Shown here one piece after another: positions 1 through 11,101 of a stretch of 64,000 nucleotides of DNA. Position 1 is the stretch's first letter, and each line of letters opens with the position of its first letter. The translations under genes were made by a program, and so were the position numbers. The notes beneath the pieces were generated by a model. It did no database searches. It was given only the letters and a program-made list of their open reading frames with translations, and had not been told where the DNA came from. This DNA is from Cyrtodaria siliqua (taxonomy: Eukaryota > Mollusca > Bivalvia > Adapedonta > Hiatellidae): positions 62,001-126,000 of the forward strand of contig JAWPHD010007107.1 in NCBI GenBank assembly GCA_037043455.1. Direction: 5' to 3'.

Positions 1-430
1 ACCTGTGGTTTGTTTTTGCACATGTTCGCCCCATTCCTCAATGTTGTGCACATGAGTCGTAGCATACTTTTGCAAGTCATTCAGAGCCTGTCAAAGATAA
101 TAATAATACTCCTATGAATACTATGTATGTGTAGTAAGCACAATACTTTTATTATATACTACATAGTTAACATATATTTAACCAAACATAAATAATAATT
201 GTTTATATTGACCTAGAGTTTCTATATAACTATGATAAACATAGGACTTTGGGGTGGGGACTTTTTTACAGTGGGTATTAAATTTGAACAAACTGTGCAT
301 GTGCATACCATTATAAGTTAGTTAATTTTCAATTAAAACTACATGAACATTACTGAATCCATTTATGCCATGGATTGTAACAAACACATTTTCATGGGCT
401 TCAAATTTTAATGGGATAACGCCTTAAGCA
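1..430. other. No gene recognised
   Basis: AT-rich sequence with only short open frames. No coding motif, tandem repeat or similarity to other parts of the window was noticed. Confidence 0.5.
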
Positions 431-1010
431 AAGGGAGGATCGAAAGGCCCTGAATCGCTCACATGATGACATTGTTCATTGTAGAATGTAATATCAATAT
501 TTATTAACGTCCCACTAGCGTTTGTTTAATGCAGTATGGCGGCTGAAAAAAGTTTCCTCGTACTACGAATCAGTAGTGTTATTATAGTGGTCCTTCGGGA
601 CCAACGAGCCCAATATAGGTAACTTTGAACTAGAATACCGCTTAAGCCGGTGCTAATGGGCGTTAGTGGTGTTGCTTCTTGCATTACTTCAGACCTCTCA
701 TGAATAGACTCAATAAAACAGAGTCTACGATTTTATTCTCTTGGTTGTGTTTTATATTTACTGGTTTCTTTGGGACGAAAAAAATAGCTTATGACTATAA
801 TGCAGTAGAGTTATTACTTACTCGTCCTTTGGGATCAAAAAATCGTTTTGGGTCGGTGCTAGGTGGCGTGAGATTGTTGCACCTTAAATTATCTTTCACG
901 AACAGACTCACTAAAACAGAGTCCGCTATTTTTCTTGTTTGTGTGTCTTTGTTGCTTCAAACGGAACCACTTTTCGATATATATTCTTATTCAAAAAGGT
1001 CCATGACGTT
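430..1010 (+). repeat. Dispersed repeat family A, two partial copies
   Basis: This stretch holds a nearly full copy (about 480-760) and a second partial copy (about 815-1010) of a repeat that recurs in reverse orientation at 55215-55380 and as three tandem copies at 59082-59760. A short piece lies at 40800-40890. Shared marks are 'cgcttaagccggtgctag', 'cagactcaataaaacagag' and 'cactagcgtttgtttag'. The 114-residue open frame here resembles no protein I know and is judged accidental. The repeat could be a MITE or the non-coding part of a larger element; no terminal inverted repeats were found. Confidence 0.7.
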
Positions 1011-1019
1011 GAAATGCAA

Positions 1020-2465
1020 TTAACACTTACATACCCTGTACGTGGGAGAGGCGAAAACATCCTTTAATAGTTCGATTTTGTGAACATAAATATAATGCAA
1101 GTAATCCTAAAAAGTTAAAAAAAACTTACTGTTCAACCGGTTGAATATACGATTTATGATACTGATGCTACTAAAAGCTTTAAAATAAAAGCTAGACATA
1201 TAGCAGAACTTAAGTGGATGAATAACTTACAGACACCATATCCACTCGGCCTTAATGAACAAAAGGTCCTAATATTGACATTTTTTCTATATTTTCTATT
1301 CGAAAGCGTAACTCTAGGTCTCATTGTCGTAGGCGTCAAGTTGATCGACGAGGAAGCAGACAAACTATTCATTTTCTAAAAATATTATATCTAATAAAGG
1401 TACTGATTTCATTGACATGCCTAGTATTTTTCGAGATAATCATGTAGTTGATTCTATGCCTAAATATTTCAAAAATTCAGAAAGTCCTCTATTTTGTCAT
1501 AAGTATAAAAAAAACTATTACAGATATTATTTTTAACTACTACAAAATAGTTTCTGACTTTGATTCCTAAGGAATGTGAAAGTAACCCATCAAAATTGTG
1601 CAATGCTCCAGCCGGTCATGTCCACACTGGTAGTTTTGATATTGTTGATAAACGTATTCGGCATCTGTTTTCGAAACATCCTAAGTATAGATTATATTCA
1701 GCTATCGATGCTAATGCCTGTCGTGCTCAGATCCCCCAAACGATTGAGGAGTTTAGTATAAAATGGAGTCGTAGAGAACATGCGGACACAAACTCTCCTT
1801 CTACTTGGAAAAAGTAAATTTTTAAAATTATAGATACACGTATTAAGTTTTATAATGCTAACCCCTCTTTACTTCCTCCGAGATCTAGGTTTTCTAGAAT
1901 TTCATAATAAATTTGTTTTAGTCCCTGCTGATAAAGCAGCTAATAATGTAATTATTGTTTGACGCCTACGTTACGTAAATGTTTTATCTCTGGAACTCGG
2001 TAGCAATAATTCGTATACTCCAGTTCATTACTGAGGATGATGTTTTTTCCACTCATTTCACTCGGTGCACTACTTTCAAGGCTGGAGTAGAAGAAAAGCA
2101 GAACAAACTGCCAATTATGTACTGGATTCCTAAATTACATAAAATCCGTATAAGGCCCGCTTTATTTCGAATTCTAGTGCCTGTCCCACCACAAACATCT
2201 CCAAACGTTTAACTGCTTGTCTTACTGCCGTTAAAGATCACGTTAAACAATATTGTGATAAAACTTATAAAAACTCTGGAATTAATTTGTTTTGGTCTAT
2301 TAAAAATTCATGAGACGTTCTTGATAAAATTTGCAATAAACGTTAAGTTTCATCTATTAGCACTTATGACTTGCATATAACGGCAACATTAGACTACAAA
2401 CCTGTTCATCAAAACTCTGTCCAGGTGTTCAGGTCATATAATAACGTATACTCGGTAAAAAAAAG
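1020..2465 (+). mobile_element. Penelope-like element, GIY-YIG upstream of RT, decayed
   Basis: Three-frame reading gives a broken PLE polyprotein. At about 1040-1260 is a GIY-YIG-type endonuclease tail: an 'RFCEHKYN' segment, 'VQPVEYTIYD', then 'ELKWMNNLQTPYPLGLNE', the usual ending of PLE endonucleases. A basic linker (RKR/SRSH/RRR) follows near 1305-1345. RT N-terminal sequence follows: 'HPKYR' and 'KWSRREHAD' (about 1675-1790), 'FYNANPSLLPPR' (about 1850), 'VLVPADKAANNVIIV' (about 1920), 'YWIPKLHK' (about 2120) and 'SIKNS' (about 2300). The frame changes several times and stops are frequent; the catalytic YLDD half is missing. Endonuclease before RT is the permuted domain order of Naiad-type PLEs. 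No start codon can be chosen. Family assignment is firm; the Naiad label is an inference from domain order. Confidence 0.75.
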
Positions 2466-2929
2466 TTTTGGACCAGGGTATCTAAAGTCATATAAAAATA
2501 AAATTAGTGGACAGAATTTAAGTATCTTATTTTAGTAACCAAGGTATATCCTACCCGGCTAATTTGGTACTAGAAACATTAAATTCCAAACAAGATTTGA
2601 TTTTAAAAAATATCGCAAACACACATAGAGTCTGCAAAAAATGTTGCAAAGTCCATACAAAGTAAGACTTACAGACATTCGAGTAACCAATACAAAATTA
2701 TTTTTTTTTTGCAAGCTTTCATTGTAAACGCTAATTATTGTTGATTGTTAATCTATTGTCAATTAACAACTGAGATAATAAGGGTTATGGTCGAATGTCA
2801 TGGTTCGGCGATCATTGTACGGGTTCGAACACTGCCATAGTCCAAAACTTTTTTTACAGAGTATATATGTGCCGATTAAAAGTAGAGATCTTGAACCCAT
2901 GATTGAATATGCGAAAAATGAATTATGAT
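2466..2929. other. No gene recognised between PLE and LINE
   Basis: AT-rich, with a poly-T run near 2701-2710. It may be the decayed continuation of the PLE, but no RT motif could be read here. Confidence 0.4.
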
Positions 2930-3091
2930 AAGTTGGCACAAACAAGTGTTAGTAATAATTATGCTATTCTGTTTCAGCCCATTATTTGCATTCATGAAAC
3001 TCTTTATGTCATCCAAAACTATGACTATATGTCAACCTTCTCTTAGATTGCCTTATCTATCTTCTTATCAAATACGTTTACGACATTACAT

Positions 3092-6000
3092 ATGGATTTT
3101 AAACTATGCTCTTTAAATGTCAGAGGTTTGGTAAATAAACACAAATGACAACAAGTATTCCACTGGTTAAAGGATCAACACTTTTCAATATGTCTTTTAC
3201 AAGAAATACATTTAAGTAGCAAATTAGAACAAACATGGAAAACCGAATGGGGTGGTGATGCATATTTCAGCGGAAATAAAAGTAATAGTGAAGGTGTATG
3301 CATTTTAATCAATTCAAACCTATCATACACATTTTTAAACTATACAGATATTGTTTCCGGTAGATTACAAGCTATCGATTTAAAATATAACGATAAAGAA
3401 ATAACTTTAATAAATATCTACGGTCTAAATAACGATGATATATCTTTACTCGAAAAGTAACAAAAATATATTTTAGAACATGAAGATAAAAACTTTGTTA
3501 TAGGGGGTGATTTCAATACAGTCTTGAATACTGCAATAGATAAAAAGAACGGAAGGATTGATACACATATACGTTGTCGAAATAAAGTAAATTCACTAAT
3601 TGAACTCATTCAGTTAACAGACGTTTGGAGAATACAACATCCAAACACAACTCAATATACATGGCATTCAAACCACAGACCGCCAATTTTTTGCAGGTTA
3701 GATTATTTCCTAATTTCTAATAACCTAGTTAATATTACAACAGAAAGTCGGATTAAAGCTGGCTATAAAACAGATCATTCACTTATTACATTAAATCTAG
3801 ACCTTAATGTGCAGCAACGAGGTCCAGGGTATTTTAAAATGAACAATAGCTTAATTCTAGAAAGAGATTATCAAGAAAATATTAAAAACATTATAGAAGA
3901 GGTCGCAAATATTAACAAAGACGCAAATCCAAACACATTATGGGAAGTAATAAAAGGTTCTATTAGGAATGAAACAATACGATATGCAACATATAAAAAG
4001 AAATGTGATAACAAGCAAGAAAAACAACTTCAAAAAGATATTGAAAACTTAGATATTCGAATGCAAAATATAGTAGACAATGATTCTCTGGATGATTTAA
4101 AACTGGAAAAAGACAGAAAACAAGCAGAATTAAATGACATTATAGACAACAGAATAAATGGAATTATTATTCGTTCTAAAGCGCAAATGGTCGAAAGCAA
4201 TGAAAGAAATAGTAAGCTTTTCTCTAATTTAGAAAAGAAAAAATCGGAAACTAAAACGGTTTCACAAGTTAATATAAATGGAAAAAATATTACCAATCAG
4301 CTAGATATACTAAACGAGCAAAAACGGTTTTACGAACGATTATACAAACAAAAAATCATAAAAACATCCAATTTTAACTTTTTTAATAATTCAATGAAAC
4401 GTTTAACCCAAGAAGAAAAGGATACTTGTGACGGTATGTTAACCGAATATGAATGTGCAAATGCTCTAAAAGCCATGAATAATAACAAAAGCCCGGGTTC
4501 AGATGGACTCACTACAGAGTTTTACAAAATATTTTGGAATCATTTAAAACAATTTTATATAAAATCAATCAATTATTCGTTAACAACAGGGGAAATGACA
4601 GAACTGCAAAAACAAAGTATAATTACACTTCTGCCTAAACCTAACAAAGACATATCCTTTCTAGAAAATTGGAGACCTATAAGTTTATTAAATGTAGATT
4701 ACAAAATTGCAACTAAAGCTATTGCCAACAGAATTAAAAAAGTAATATCGTCGATAATTAGTAGTGCTCAAACAGGTTTTATTAAGGGTAGGTACATTGG
4801 AGAAAATATAAGATTACTATTTGAAATACTTGAATATGTAGACGAACTCCAACTACCGGCTTTATTATTCTTCTCAGATTTTGAAAAAGCTTTTGATAGT
4901 TTAGATCATACGTTTTTATTTGAAACACTTAAACATTTAAATTTTGGGGATTCTCTTATTAACTGAGTAAAACTGTTTTACAAAAATGCAAATAGCTGCG
5001 TAACAAACAATGGACATACATCGTCGTCATTTTTAATACAACGAGGCGTTCGGCAGGGATGCCCGTTATCTCCCGTAATATTTATAATGTGCATTGAACT
5101 GCTATCATATGAAATAACAAATAATAAAACAATAAAAGGAATTAACATTGCTGGACAAGAAGTAAAAAATACCTTATTTGCAGACGACGCAACATTCTTT
5201 ACAGATGGAACTAGAAAATCGTTTGAAAAGTTAATAGAGGTTTTAGACAACTTCAGCCACACATCCGGTCTAAATCTAAATGTTAAAAAATGCAACGTTT
5301 TAAGAGCGGGGTCGCTTAAAACCTCTAATATTAAATATTGTGAACAAAAACACTTCCAGTGGAGCTCTGAGCAAGCAAAAGCTCTAGGAATGGTCTTTCA
5401 TACGAACAAGGCAAACATAACAGCTTTAAATCTCGAACCTAAATTGCAAGATTTTAAAAACTGTTTAAAGCAATGGCAACATAGAAAACTGACATTATTG
5501 GGTAAAATTACTGTAATAAAATCGTTTGCACTTCCGAAATTAATTTATCCTCTTTCCGTCTTACCTATTCCACCTGTAGATAAAATAAATCAAATAATAC
5601 ATAGTATGTACGAATTTATATGGGATGGAAAACCGGATAAAATCAAAAGGAAAACGTTAATGAAAGATTATGAAAAAGGAGGTCTTAAAATGATTGATAT
5701 TACAAAATTCATCTACTCATTAAAGGCAAGCTGGATAAAAAGAATTTTGGACTGCAATAATAATGGAACATGGAAATATATATATATGAAAGAACTTGAA
5801 AAACATGGAGGAGATTTTATATTTGATTGCAATTTGAAAGAAAAGGACATTAAAAATAATTTTCAAAAAAATACATTTTTGACAGATATTCTCATATCGT
5901 GGTGCAAAATAAAATCAAACGAAAAGGAAGAATGCATCAGCAAACAAATATTATGGAATAATTCTGAAATTAAGATTTTAAATAAAACAATATATTACAA

Positions 6001-6838
6001 TAAATGGTACGATAAAGGTATAAAACACATAGAGCATATTTATGATTTCAGAACAAAACAGTTTTATCCATTTGAATACTTTACTGAATTATATAACATT
6101 CAAGCATCAGACTTTCTGAAATATTCATCATTAATATCAAGTATACCAAAAGAATGGAAAACTAAATTAAAACATGAAAATATAAGTTTCATGAGGGGAA
6201 ATCGACTCATAGAAAAACTTATTAAATCCAAACATACAAATAAGTTCCTATACAATCACCAGCTACAGTATGATATTGACATTGATATAGCCCCACAGAA
6301 GAAATGGGAATACCTTTTCCCTAATGTTGAATTAGACTGGAGAACAATATATTTACAAACTTTTAAAACGACCATAGATATAAAATTAAGAAATTTTCAA
6401 TACAAATATCTCTTTAGAATTATTCCAACAAATAAATTACTTCTAAAGCAGAAACTAGTTAATTCTAATCTATGCGATTTCTGTAATATGTATGTCGAGA
6501 ATATAAAACATTTATTTTGGGAATGTACCAAGACACAAACGTTTTGGACTGAACTGGCATTATTTTTAAATGCAAGAAATGTAAATATTACATTTAATTA
6601 TCAAACAATATCTTTTGGAATAAATGATATACATGTTTATAAACAAGCCTATAATTTTGTCATTCTGTGTGCTAAATACTATGTTTTTGTAAATAAGTGT
6701 AGACAGATCATTCCTAGATGCGAACTATTTATTGTTTATCTTTCAAAACGAATCGATATTGAAAAACAAATAGCAATGATGCATGATAAAATACAACAAC
6801 ACAACTTAAAATGGAGTAATTTTTTAAATATCATATAA
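3092..6838 (+). pseudogene. LINE ORF2: APE endonuclease + reverse transcriptase + CCHC tail, three in-frame stops
   Basis: A 1,249-codon frame with no frameshift, the usual L1/Tx1 ORF2 length. ATG 3092 is chosen because the endonuclease begins directly after it (LCSLNVRGL). The APE-type endonuclease shows NIYG, GGDFN (about 3503-3517), RLDYFLIS and TDH (about 3770). The RT shows PGSDGL, LPKPNKD, NWRPISLLN, SDFEKAFDSLDH (about 4877-4912), RGVRQGCPLSP and the catalytic FADD (about 5176-5187). A C-terminal zinc-finger-like CDFC...H...C lies near 6474-6525. In-frame stops are TGA 3146-3148, TAA 3458-3460 and TGA 4964-4966. The first and third are each one transition away from Arg or Trp codons. 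The protein would nick DNA and copy its RNA into the site. This copy cannot make it in one piece. Confidence 0.92.
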
Positions 6839-7428
6839 ATCCTACCAAAGAAATAGAAAACAAGGCAATCTTTCTTTCTTCTCTCTTCCTTTATTCACTT
6901 CCTGCTGGTACAAATGAGTGGGCGGTTGTGTGTATATGTGTGTTTGTGTAGGTGTGTGAGTGAACACACGTGCCCTTGAGCGTACGTGGGTGTGTAAGAA
7001 GAACGTGTTTGAGAGCGTGCGTGCATGTGAGAAAAAAGACACAACAACCATTATTGTATCACATATTTGTACGTAGAATATAAAAAGGAGCGAACAATTT
7101 ATGCATGTAATATATTTCAGTTAAAAAGGGAAAAAACAAGTCTAAAATAGTGATTAATATAATGTATATATAGACTTAAAACACTATAAGATAGAGATGT
7201 ATGAATAAAAACTATATTGAAACTAAATCTATGTCACACACTAGTATGTATCAATAGTAAGAGGACACTTTTTGGACATAGACATTGTATGTACTTATCA
7301 AATGCTCGAAAAACTTGCTATGCTAGAATTGTATGAATAAGAACCTTTAATGATGAATTGTTTGCATATTATAAATGTTACATACTGTAAAATATTTGAT
7401 ATAATAAAATTTCATAATAAAAAAAAAA
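6839..7428 (+). other. LINE 3' UTR and poly-A tail
   Basis: Non-coding 3' region of the LINE. It contains a TG/GTGT-rich stretch at about 6925-7030, and ends in 'ataataaaatttcataat' followed by ten A. The 69-residue open frame on the minus strand is the low-complexity shadow of the GT-rich part. Confidence 0.7.
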
Positions 7429-7435
7429 GTTGGCA

Positions 7436-7789
7436 ATTCTTAATCCGACGTTCTTGTCTAGGGGTTTGGCCTGGCTGGTTAAATCCGTTTATATTGTCTC
7501 TATATTGTGAATTCTCAAAATATGGAGGTTATATATACACTTATATATCGTCGTCAATAGGTTTAGAAAATGAGTACATATTTTGTAAATGTTGGATAAT
7601 GTTGGCTGGATATGTACTTTCTAAAGTATTAGAACTGCGGCAATAACGCTTTGTAATCATATTCATTATTATACTACATTTAACAAAGGCCTATAACTCT
7701 CTGATTAATACAATACCCCTTGAAAAGGCTTTAACTTAGAAACTTACCTTGTTTTTTTTCCCAGCTGATTTTAGAAAGAAAGTATGTAT
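7436..7789. other. No gene recognised downstream of LINE
   Basis: AT-rich sequence with a 98-residue open frame (from 7350, starting inside the LINE tail) that shows no recognisable domain. This is the other side of the LINE target site. Confidence 0.4.
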
Positions 7790-8360
7790 TAGGTAGAGGG
7801 TGTGAACGGTAGCTAGCATTTTAGACTGCGTTTTTTTTTTATATATATACATTTAGTAATTTACCGTGTTCTTCGATTTCCGAATTTCTCTTTTAATACT
7901 CTTTGTATATATTATCAAAATAGCGTTGCCTGTGCATTGCGGTGGCGGTAAAACGTCTTCCCGTGCTTGCAATCAAAACTGTTATTCATTCGATCTTTGG
8001 AGATCGCTGAACCCGATATGTATATAAAGATATCGGTGGTACATTCACAATAGGTGGTTCTTTTCACTACTCCAAACCTTAAAGGCTCTGAGTTTTTCTT
8101 AACCTCCCTAGATATGTTGTATGCAGGCTTCATAACTTCTGCTCCCAACTAAATTTCATTTTAATTATTTCACCCATTGTTTTCTAGTTTAGGCCAAAGC
8201 ATTTTGTTAGAAATTGTGACCATACGCCGCTGGTTGTGGAATGGCATGAAAATACCACATCGAAGGTTCCATGTTCACTGTCATATGCATGCACACCATT
8301 TTCGGAAAGGTTCAACATTTCGTACAGTAGACATTTAAAATATTGAGTTCTGCTCAACCC
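7790..8360 (+). repeat. 542-bp-period repeat family, copy 1
   Basis: Homologous to the reverse complement of 27868-28464. Shared blocks in order are 'gtgaacggtagctagca' (about 7801), a gcgttgcctgtgca block (about 7923), 'attcgatctttggagatcgc' (about 7988), 'gaccatacgccg' (about 8217) and 'gctcaacccc' (about 8350). In the other copy the 'ggtagctagca' block lies after the 'gctcaaccc' block, so the two copies are circularly permuted relative to each other. No coding capacity. Confidence 0.65.
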
Positions 8361-8519
8361 CAAAATTACCAAATATAAATCTAAACCGCCCGTAATTCTT
8401 AAATGGATATTGTTGAGTTATGTCCCTTAGAAAATATTTAACCTGCAACTTGACTTACCTCCAAACTAATGAAATATATCATCTCTCTATGATTTTACAT
8501 TCTTCCCCCGACAAACCGA

Positions 8520-8672
8520 CCCACCGACCGACCCACACTTACAGACAGACAGACAGACTGACAGACACAACCACACAAACACACGCTTACAGACAGACAG
8601 ACAGACAGACAGACTGACAGACGCAAACACAGAAACAGACACAGACACAGACAGACAGACAGACAGACAGAC
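8520..8672. repeat. GACA-type microsatellite
   Basis: Runs of (acag)n/(gaca)n broken by 'ctgacagacacaaccacac' type interruptions. Cysteine/serine-rich and threonine/asparagine-rich open frames on the two strands are artefacts of the four-base period. Confidence 0.95.
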
Positions 8673-8882
8673 AATAACGCTGTTTTTATCAATCCGATAT
8701 AGCTGGTACTCTAATTTTTCTTAGATGGTTACAGATATCACCAATAAAGCTCAGTTGGTAAAAGTAGATATAAACAATAACGACAATAACGCTGTTTTTA
8801 TCAATCCGATATAGCTGGTACTCTAACTTTTCTTAGATGGTTACAGATATCACCAATATAGCTCAGTTGGTAAAAGTAGATA
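8671..8882 (+). repeat. 112-bp tandem duplication next to the microsatellite
   Basis: 'acaataacgctgttttta' starts at 8671 and again at 8783, and the two copies (8671-8782 and 8783-8882) are nearly identical. Each copy ends with 'agctcagttggtaaaagta', which resembles the D-arm/A box of a tRNA, but no B box follows. Confidence 0.85.
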
Positions 8883-8883
8883 T

Positions 8884-9215
8884 AAAGGTCAAACAGGAAA
8901 TGTAGCATTCAAAGACCACATCAACCACAAACACACAAACACACACATAAACAAACCAAAATAGAAAATATCACTAAAATGCAAACTAAGGCATCACAAA
9001 CATAAAAGGGTTGAACATAGGTTTGCCGTTAACGGCTAAAAAGGCGTTGTGGGGGGTGGGGGGGGGGGTGTTAAACCAGGTTATAGAGTGCACCAAACCT
9101 CACTATTACCATTTTGTCATCCCAATAAAACAGGACAGTGAACATATCTCCGGCAGGTTATATTCTCTAACAAACAAGTCATAATTAATATTTAATATAA
9201 GTATAACACATAAGG
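8884..9215 (-). mobile_element. PLE terminal repeat (R), minus orientation
   Basis: A 5'-truncated copy of the PLE 3' region that is contiguous with RT coding sequence at 54670-55105. It is read from 'ggtcaaacaggaaatgtagc' through a conserved 'gtgcaccaaacctcac' to 'ctaacaaacaagtc'. It contains a G-homopolymer at about 9051-9068. It probably arose by retrotransposition with loss of the 5' end. Confidence 0.75.
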
Positions 9216-10257
9216 TGTCAGACCAGTCAGGAAGTAATTACTCCGGGTCGTAGGAAGCTAAAATAGTTCAATGGACAAATCCAAAGTTTCTAATTTGCAT
9301 GTGTTTCTTCCAAGATAAGTTTTTATTTCATTGTTAAATCCGACGTTCAATATTATGTGTGTTGTCCTGAAGAGTAAGTATTCATGACTGAATTAAAAAA
9401 GAATACCTAGCTATCTATCTATTCGTAAACAAAAAATAAACCGAAGGTAACGTGTGCTTCAATTGCATGCATGTTTCATATGAAACTGAAATATATTAAG
9501 ATATAGTTTTCATGACAACATCACGCTTCCTATAAAGCAAAGGTTAATGACGGCGGTCCAAGAGCTGTCAAAGTAGGTGATTTTGAGCCTTTGTGACAGT
9601 TGATGCAAAACATGTAACCCACAACCCAGAATAATCATAGCAGATCATATACTCCTTGTTGTGGCGATTATGTCTGTGAAGTATTAGAACATTGCTACGT
9701 AATGTGCTAGAGATGAAACAGGCAGTGCTGACAAATTGCCGCTCTGACAGTTCGGTCTTATATCGGAGCTCATGAAACATCCTCTTAACATCATGTGTTC
9801 TTCGATTATATATTTCCTCTCAGCACCACAAGTGAAACATAAACTAATTTTACTAGTTATCAAACATTACACAGACAAATTTTCTTTGTCTACTTCAGTA
9901 ATTATAATATCTCTTGCATGTAAAATGTACCTTCAAACTTTTCTCAATTTCAATCAGCATTTTCTGGTTTGAATATGTCTGAAAAATAAATCACATTTTA
10001 TCTGTCAATTACATTTACGAATCTGAACAATAAGCTAGATATGTAAACATTTTGAAAAAGATTTCAAAGAAGACCGGTAACGCAATACTGGCTAAAATTA
10101 AACACATTTGGTAGAATTCAAGTGAAAAGCAAAGCTTCCATGTTCTTAAAAGACGACGGGGTAGGAAGGGGCCGTTACGGGAGTTTTTTTTAAGTTGTTC
10201 AAAGAGATCCAAGGGACTCTTTTAATTTCCTCTATAGCGAATCTATTTTGTATCTCT
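9216..10257. other. No gene recognised
   Basis: Several 60-70 residue open frames on both strands with no domain signature. No tandem repeat or similarity to other parts of the window was noticed. Confidence 0.4.
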
Positions 10258-10303
10258 TGTCACGGATCATAGATATCTAATACGTGGAGTGATGTTGCAT
10301 TGA

Positions 10304-10380
10304 TCGGCTGGTTAGCTCAATCGGTAGAGCATCGGAACGATAGTCCGAAGGGCCCGGATTCGAGCCCAGGTGTGCCTGCC
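10304..10380 (+). promoter_or_regulatory. tRNA-like segment with Pol III A and B boxes inside the LTR
   Basis: A box 'tagctcaatcgg' at 10313-10324 and B box 'ggattcgagcc' at 10356-10366. A five-pair anticodon stem (tcgga/tccga) encloses a seven-base loop with GAT in the anticodon position. D and T arms are formable, but the 7-bp acceptor stem does not pair, so this is not a functional tRNA gene. The same segment, up to the anticodon arm, recurs in the second LTR start at 11208-11250, so it belongs to the LTR family and is not a chance insertion in one copy. Confidence 0.65.
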
Positions 10381-10657
10381 CGTCTTTCTAGCCCTGTGGC
10401 ATTTGGCGATCTCGGCAGGGACCGTGACTGAGCAAACTTTGAGAAACATGCAAATGAGTCTGTTACCTATATCTCAATGTCGTTTACATATTGCGCAAGT
10501 TTTTTTATAGATTTGGCCTTGAAGAAAGTTAAAAATAGTATAGATGTAAACATGTTTTTCTGGTATGCAAATTGTTTATGCATATTCATTGATGATGGTG
10601 TGGACTGTTCGCATTGGACTATTTTATGCAAATGCATTTGTGATGAACTTTGGATGG

Positions 10658-10666
10658 TATATAAAC
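10658..10666 (+). promoter_or_regulatory. Putative TATA box of the LTR
   Basis: 'tatataaac' is conserved in the sister LTR at 31157-31165 (minus strand), at the same place relative to 'gactattttatgcaaat' upstream and the repeat row downstream. It would position Pol II transcription of the element. Confidence 0.5.
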
Positions 10667-11101
10667 AGGCTAGGTAGTTGAGATCAATTTCAGTATTCTT
10701 TATTAAAGTTAATTTAGATTTAGATGCTTTTATAAAATATATTTGTGAGAGGATTTACTTATTATTGTGCTCATTCACAATAACAGTTAATTTAGATATT
10801 TGGACTAAACTGGAAATATTGGAAATTAATTTAGACTGAAAGGACACTTACTGTTTTGGATTAAAGAGACACTTACTGTTTTGGATTAAAGATATACTTA
10901 CTATTTGGATTAAATAGACACTTTCTAATGTGAATTAAAGGAACATTGGATCATTTTATTTGGACTGAATTTAAAAATTGGATTTTAATAAAAAAATGGA
11001 TTTGTGTATTCCGTAAGTGAATATTCTATGTAAATAAATGTGTTAATTATATTTTGTGTGGCTGGTTTTGCTTCCTTTCTTGTTACATTTTACTCGTAAC
11101 A

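Larger units (their letters stand above)
2930..7435 (+). mobile_element. L1/Tx1-type LINE with TSD and poly-A tail
   Basis: A non-LTR retrotransposon of about 4.49 kb (2939-7428). The direct repeat 'aagttggca' occurs at 2930-2938 and again at 7427-7435, immediately at the end of a ten-A run (7419-7428), as expected of a target-site duplication made by target-primed reverse transcription. Inside are a short leader (2939-3091), one long ORF2 frame (3092-6838) and a roughly 590-bp 3' UTR. No ORF1 is visible, so the copy is probably 5'-truncated just ahead of ORF2, or the family has a very short leader. Two AATAAA-like motifs lie within 30 bp of the tail. The low level of damage suggests a recent insertion. 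Confidence 0.85.
10258..11101 (+). mobile_element. Gypsy LTR, near-complete (844 bp)
   Basis: Starts TGTCACGG and ends ACTCGTAACA, so it has the canonical TG...CA ends. It is homologous to the LTR of the gypsy element on the minus strand at 30714-31770. Shared blocks are 'gatttggccttgaaga', a TATA-like 'tatataaac' (10658-10666), a row of four ~27-bp repeats reading 'gacacttactgttttggatt' (about 10840-10935), and 'cttgttacattttactcg' at the end. A tRNA-like segment lies 46 bp in from the start. It is followed at once by an internal-domain remnant, not by flanking host DNA, so it is not a simple solo LTR. Confidence 0.8.

Noticed and set aside
679..1023. 114-residue ORF as a gene
   Set aside because: Lies wholly inside dispersed repeat A; other copies do not keep the frame.
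4030..5295. Minus-strand ORFs of 60-105 residues inside the LINE
   Set aside because: Antisense shadows of ORF2 coding sequence.
8420..8692. Cys/Ser-rich and Thr/Asn-rich open frames
   Set aside because: Translation of a GACA microsatellite; no independent coding support.
10304..10380. Functional tRNA-Ile gene
   Set aside because: Anticodon and T arms form, but the acceptor stem does not pair and the segment is part of an LTR.
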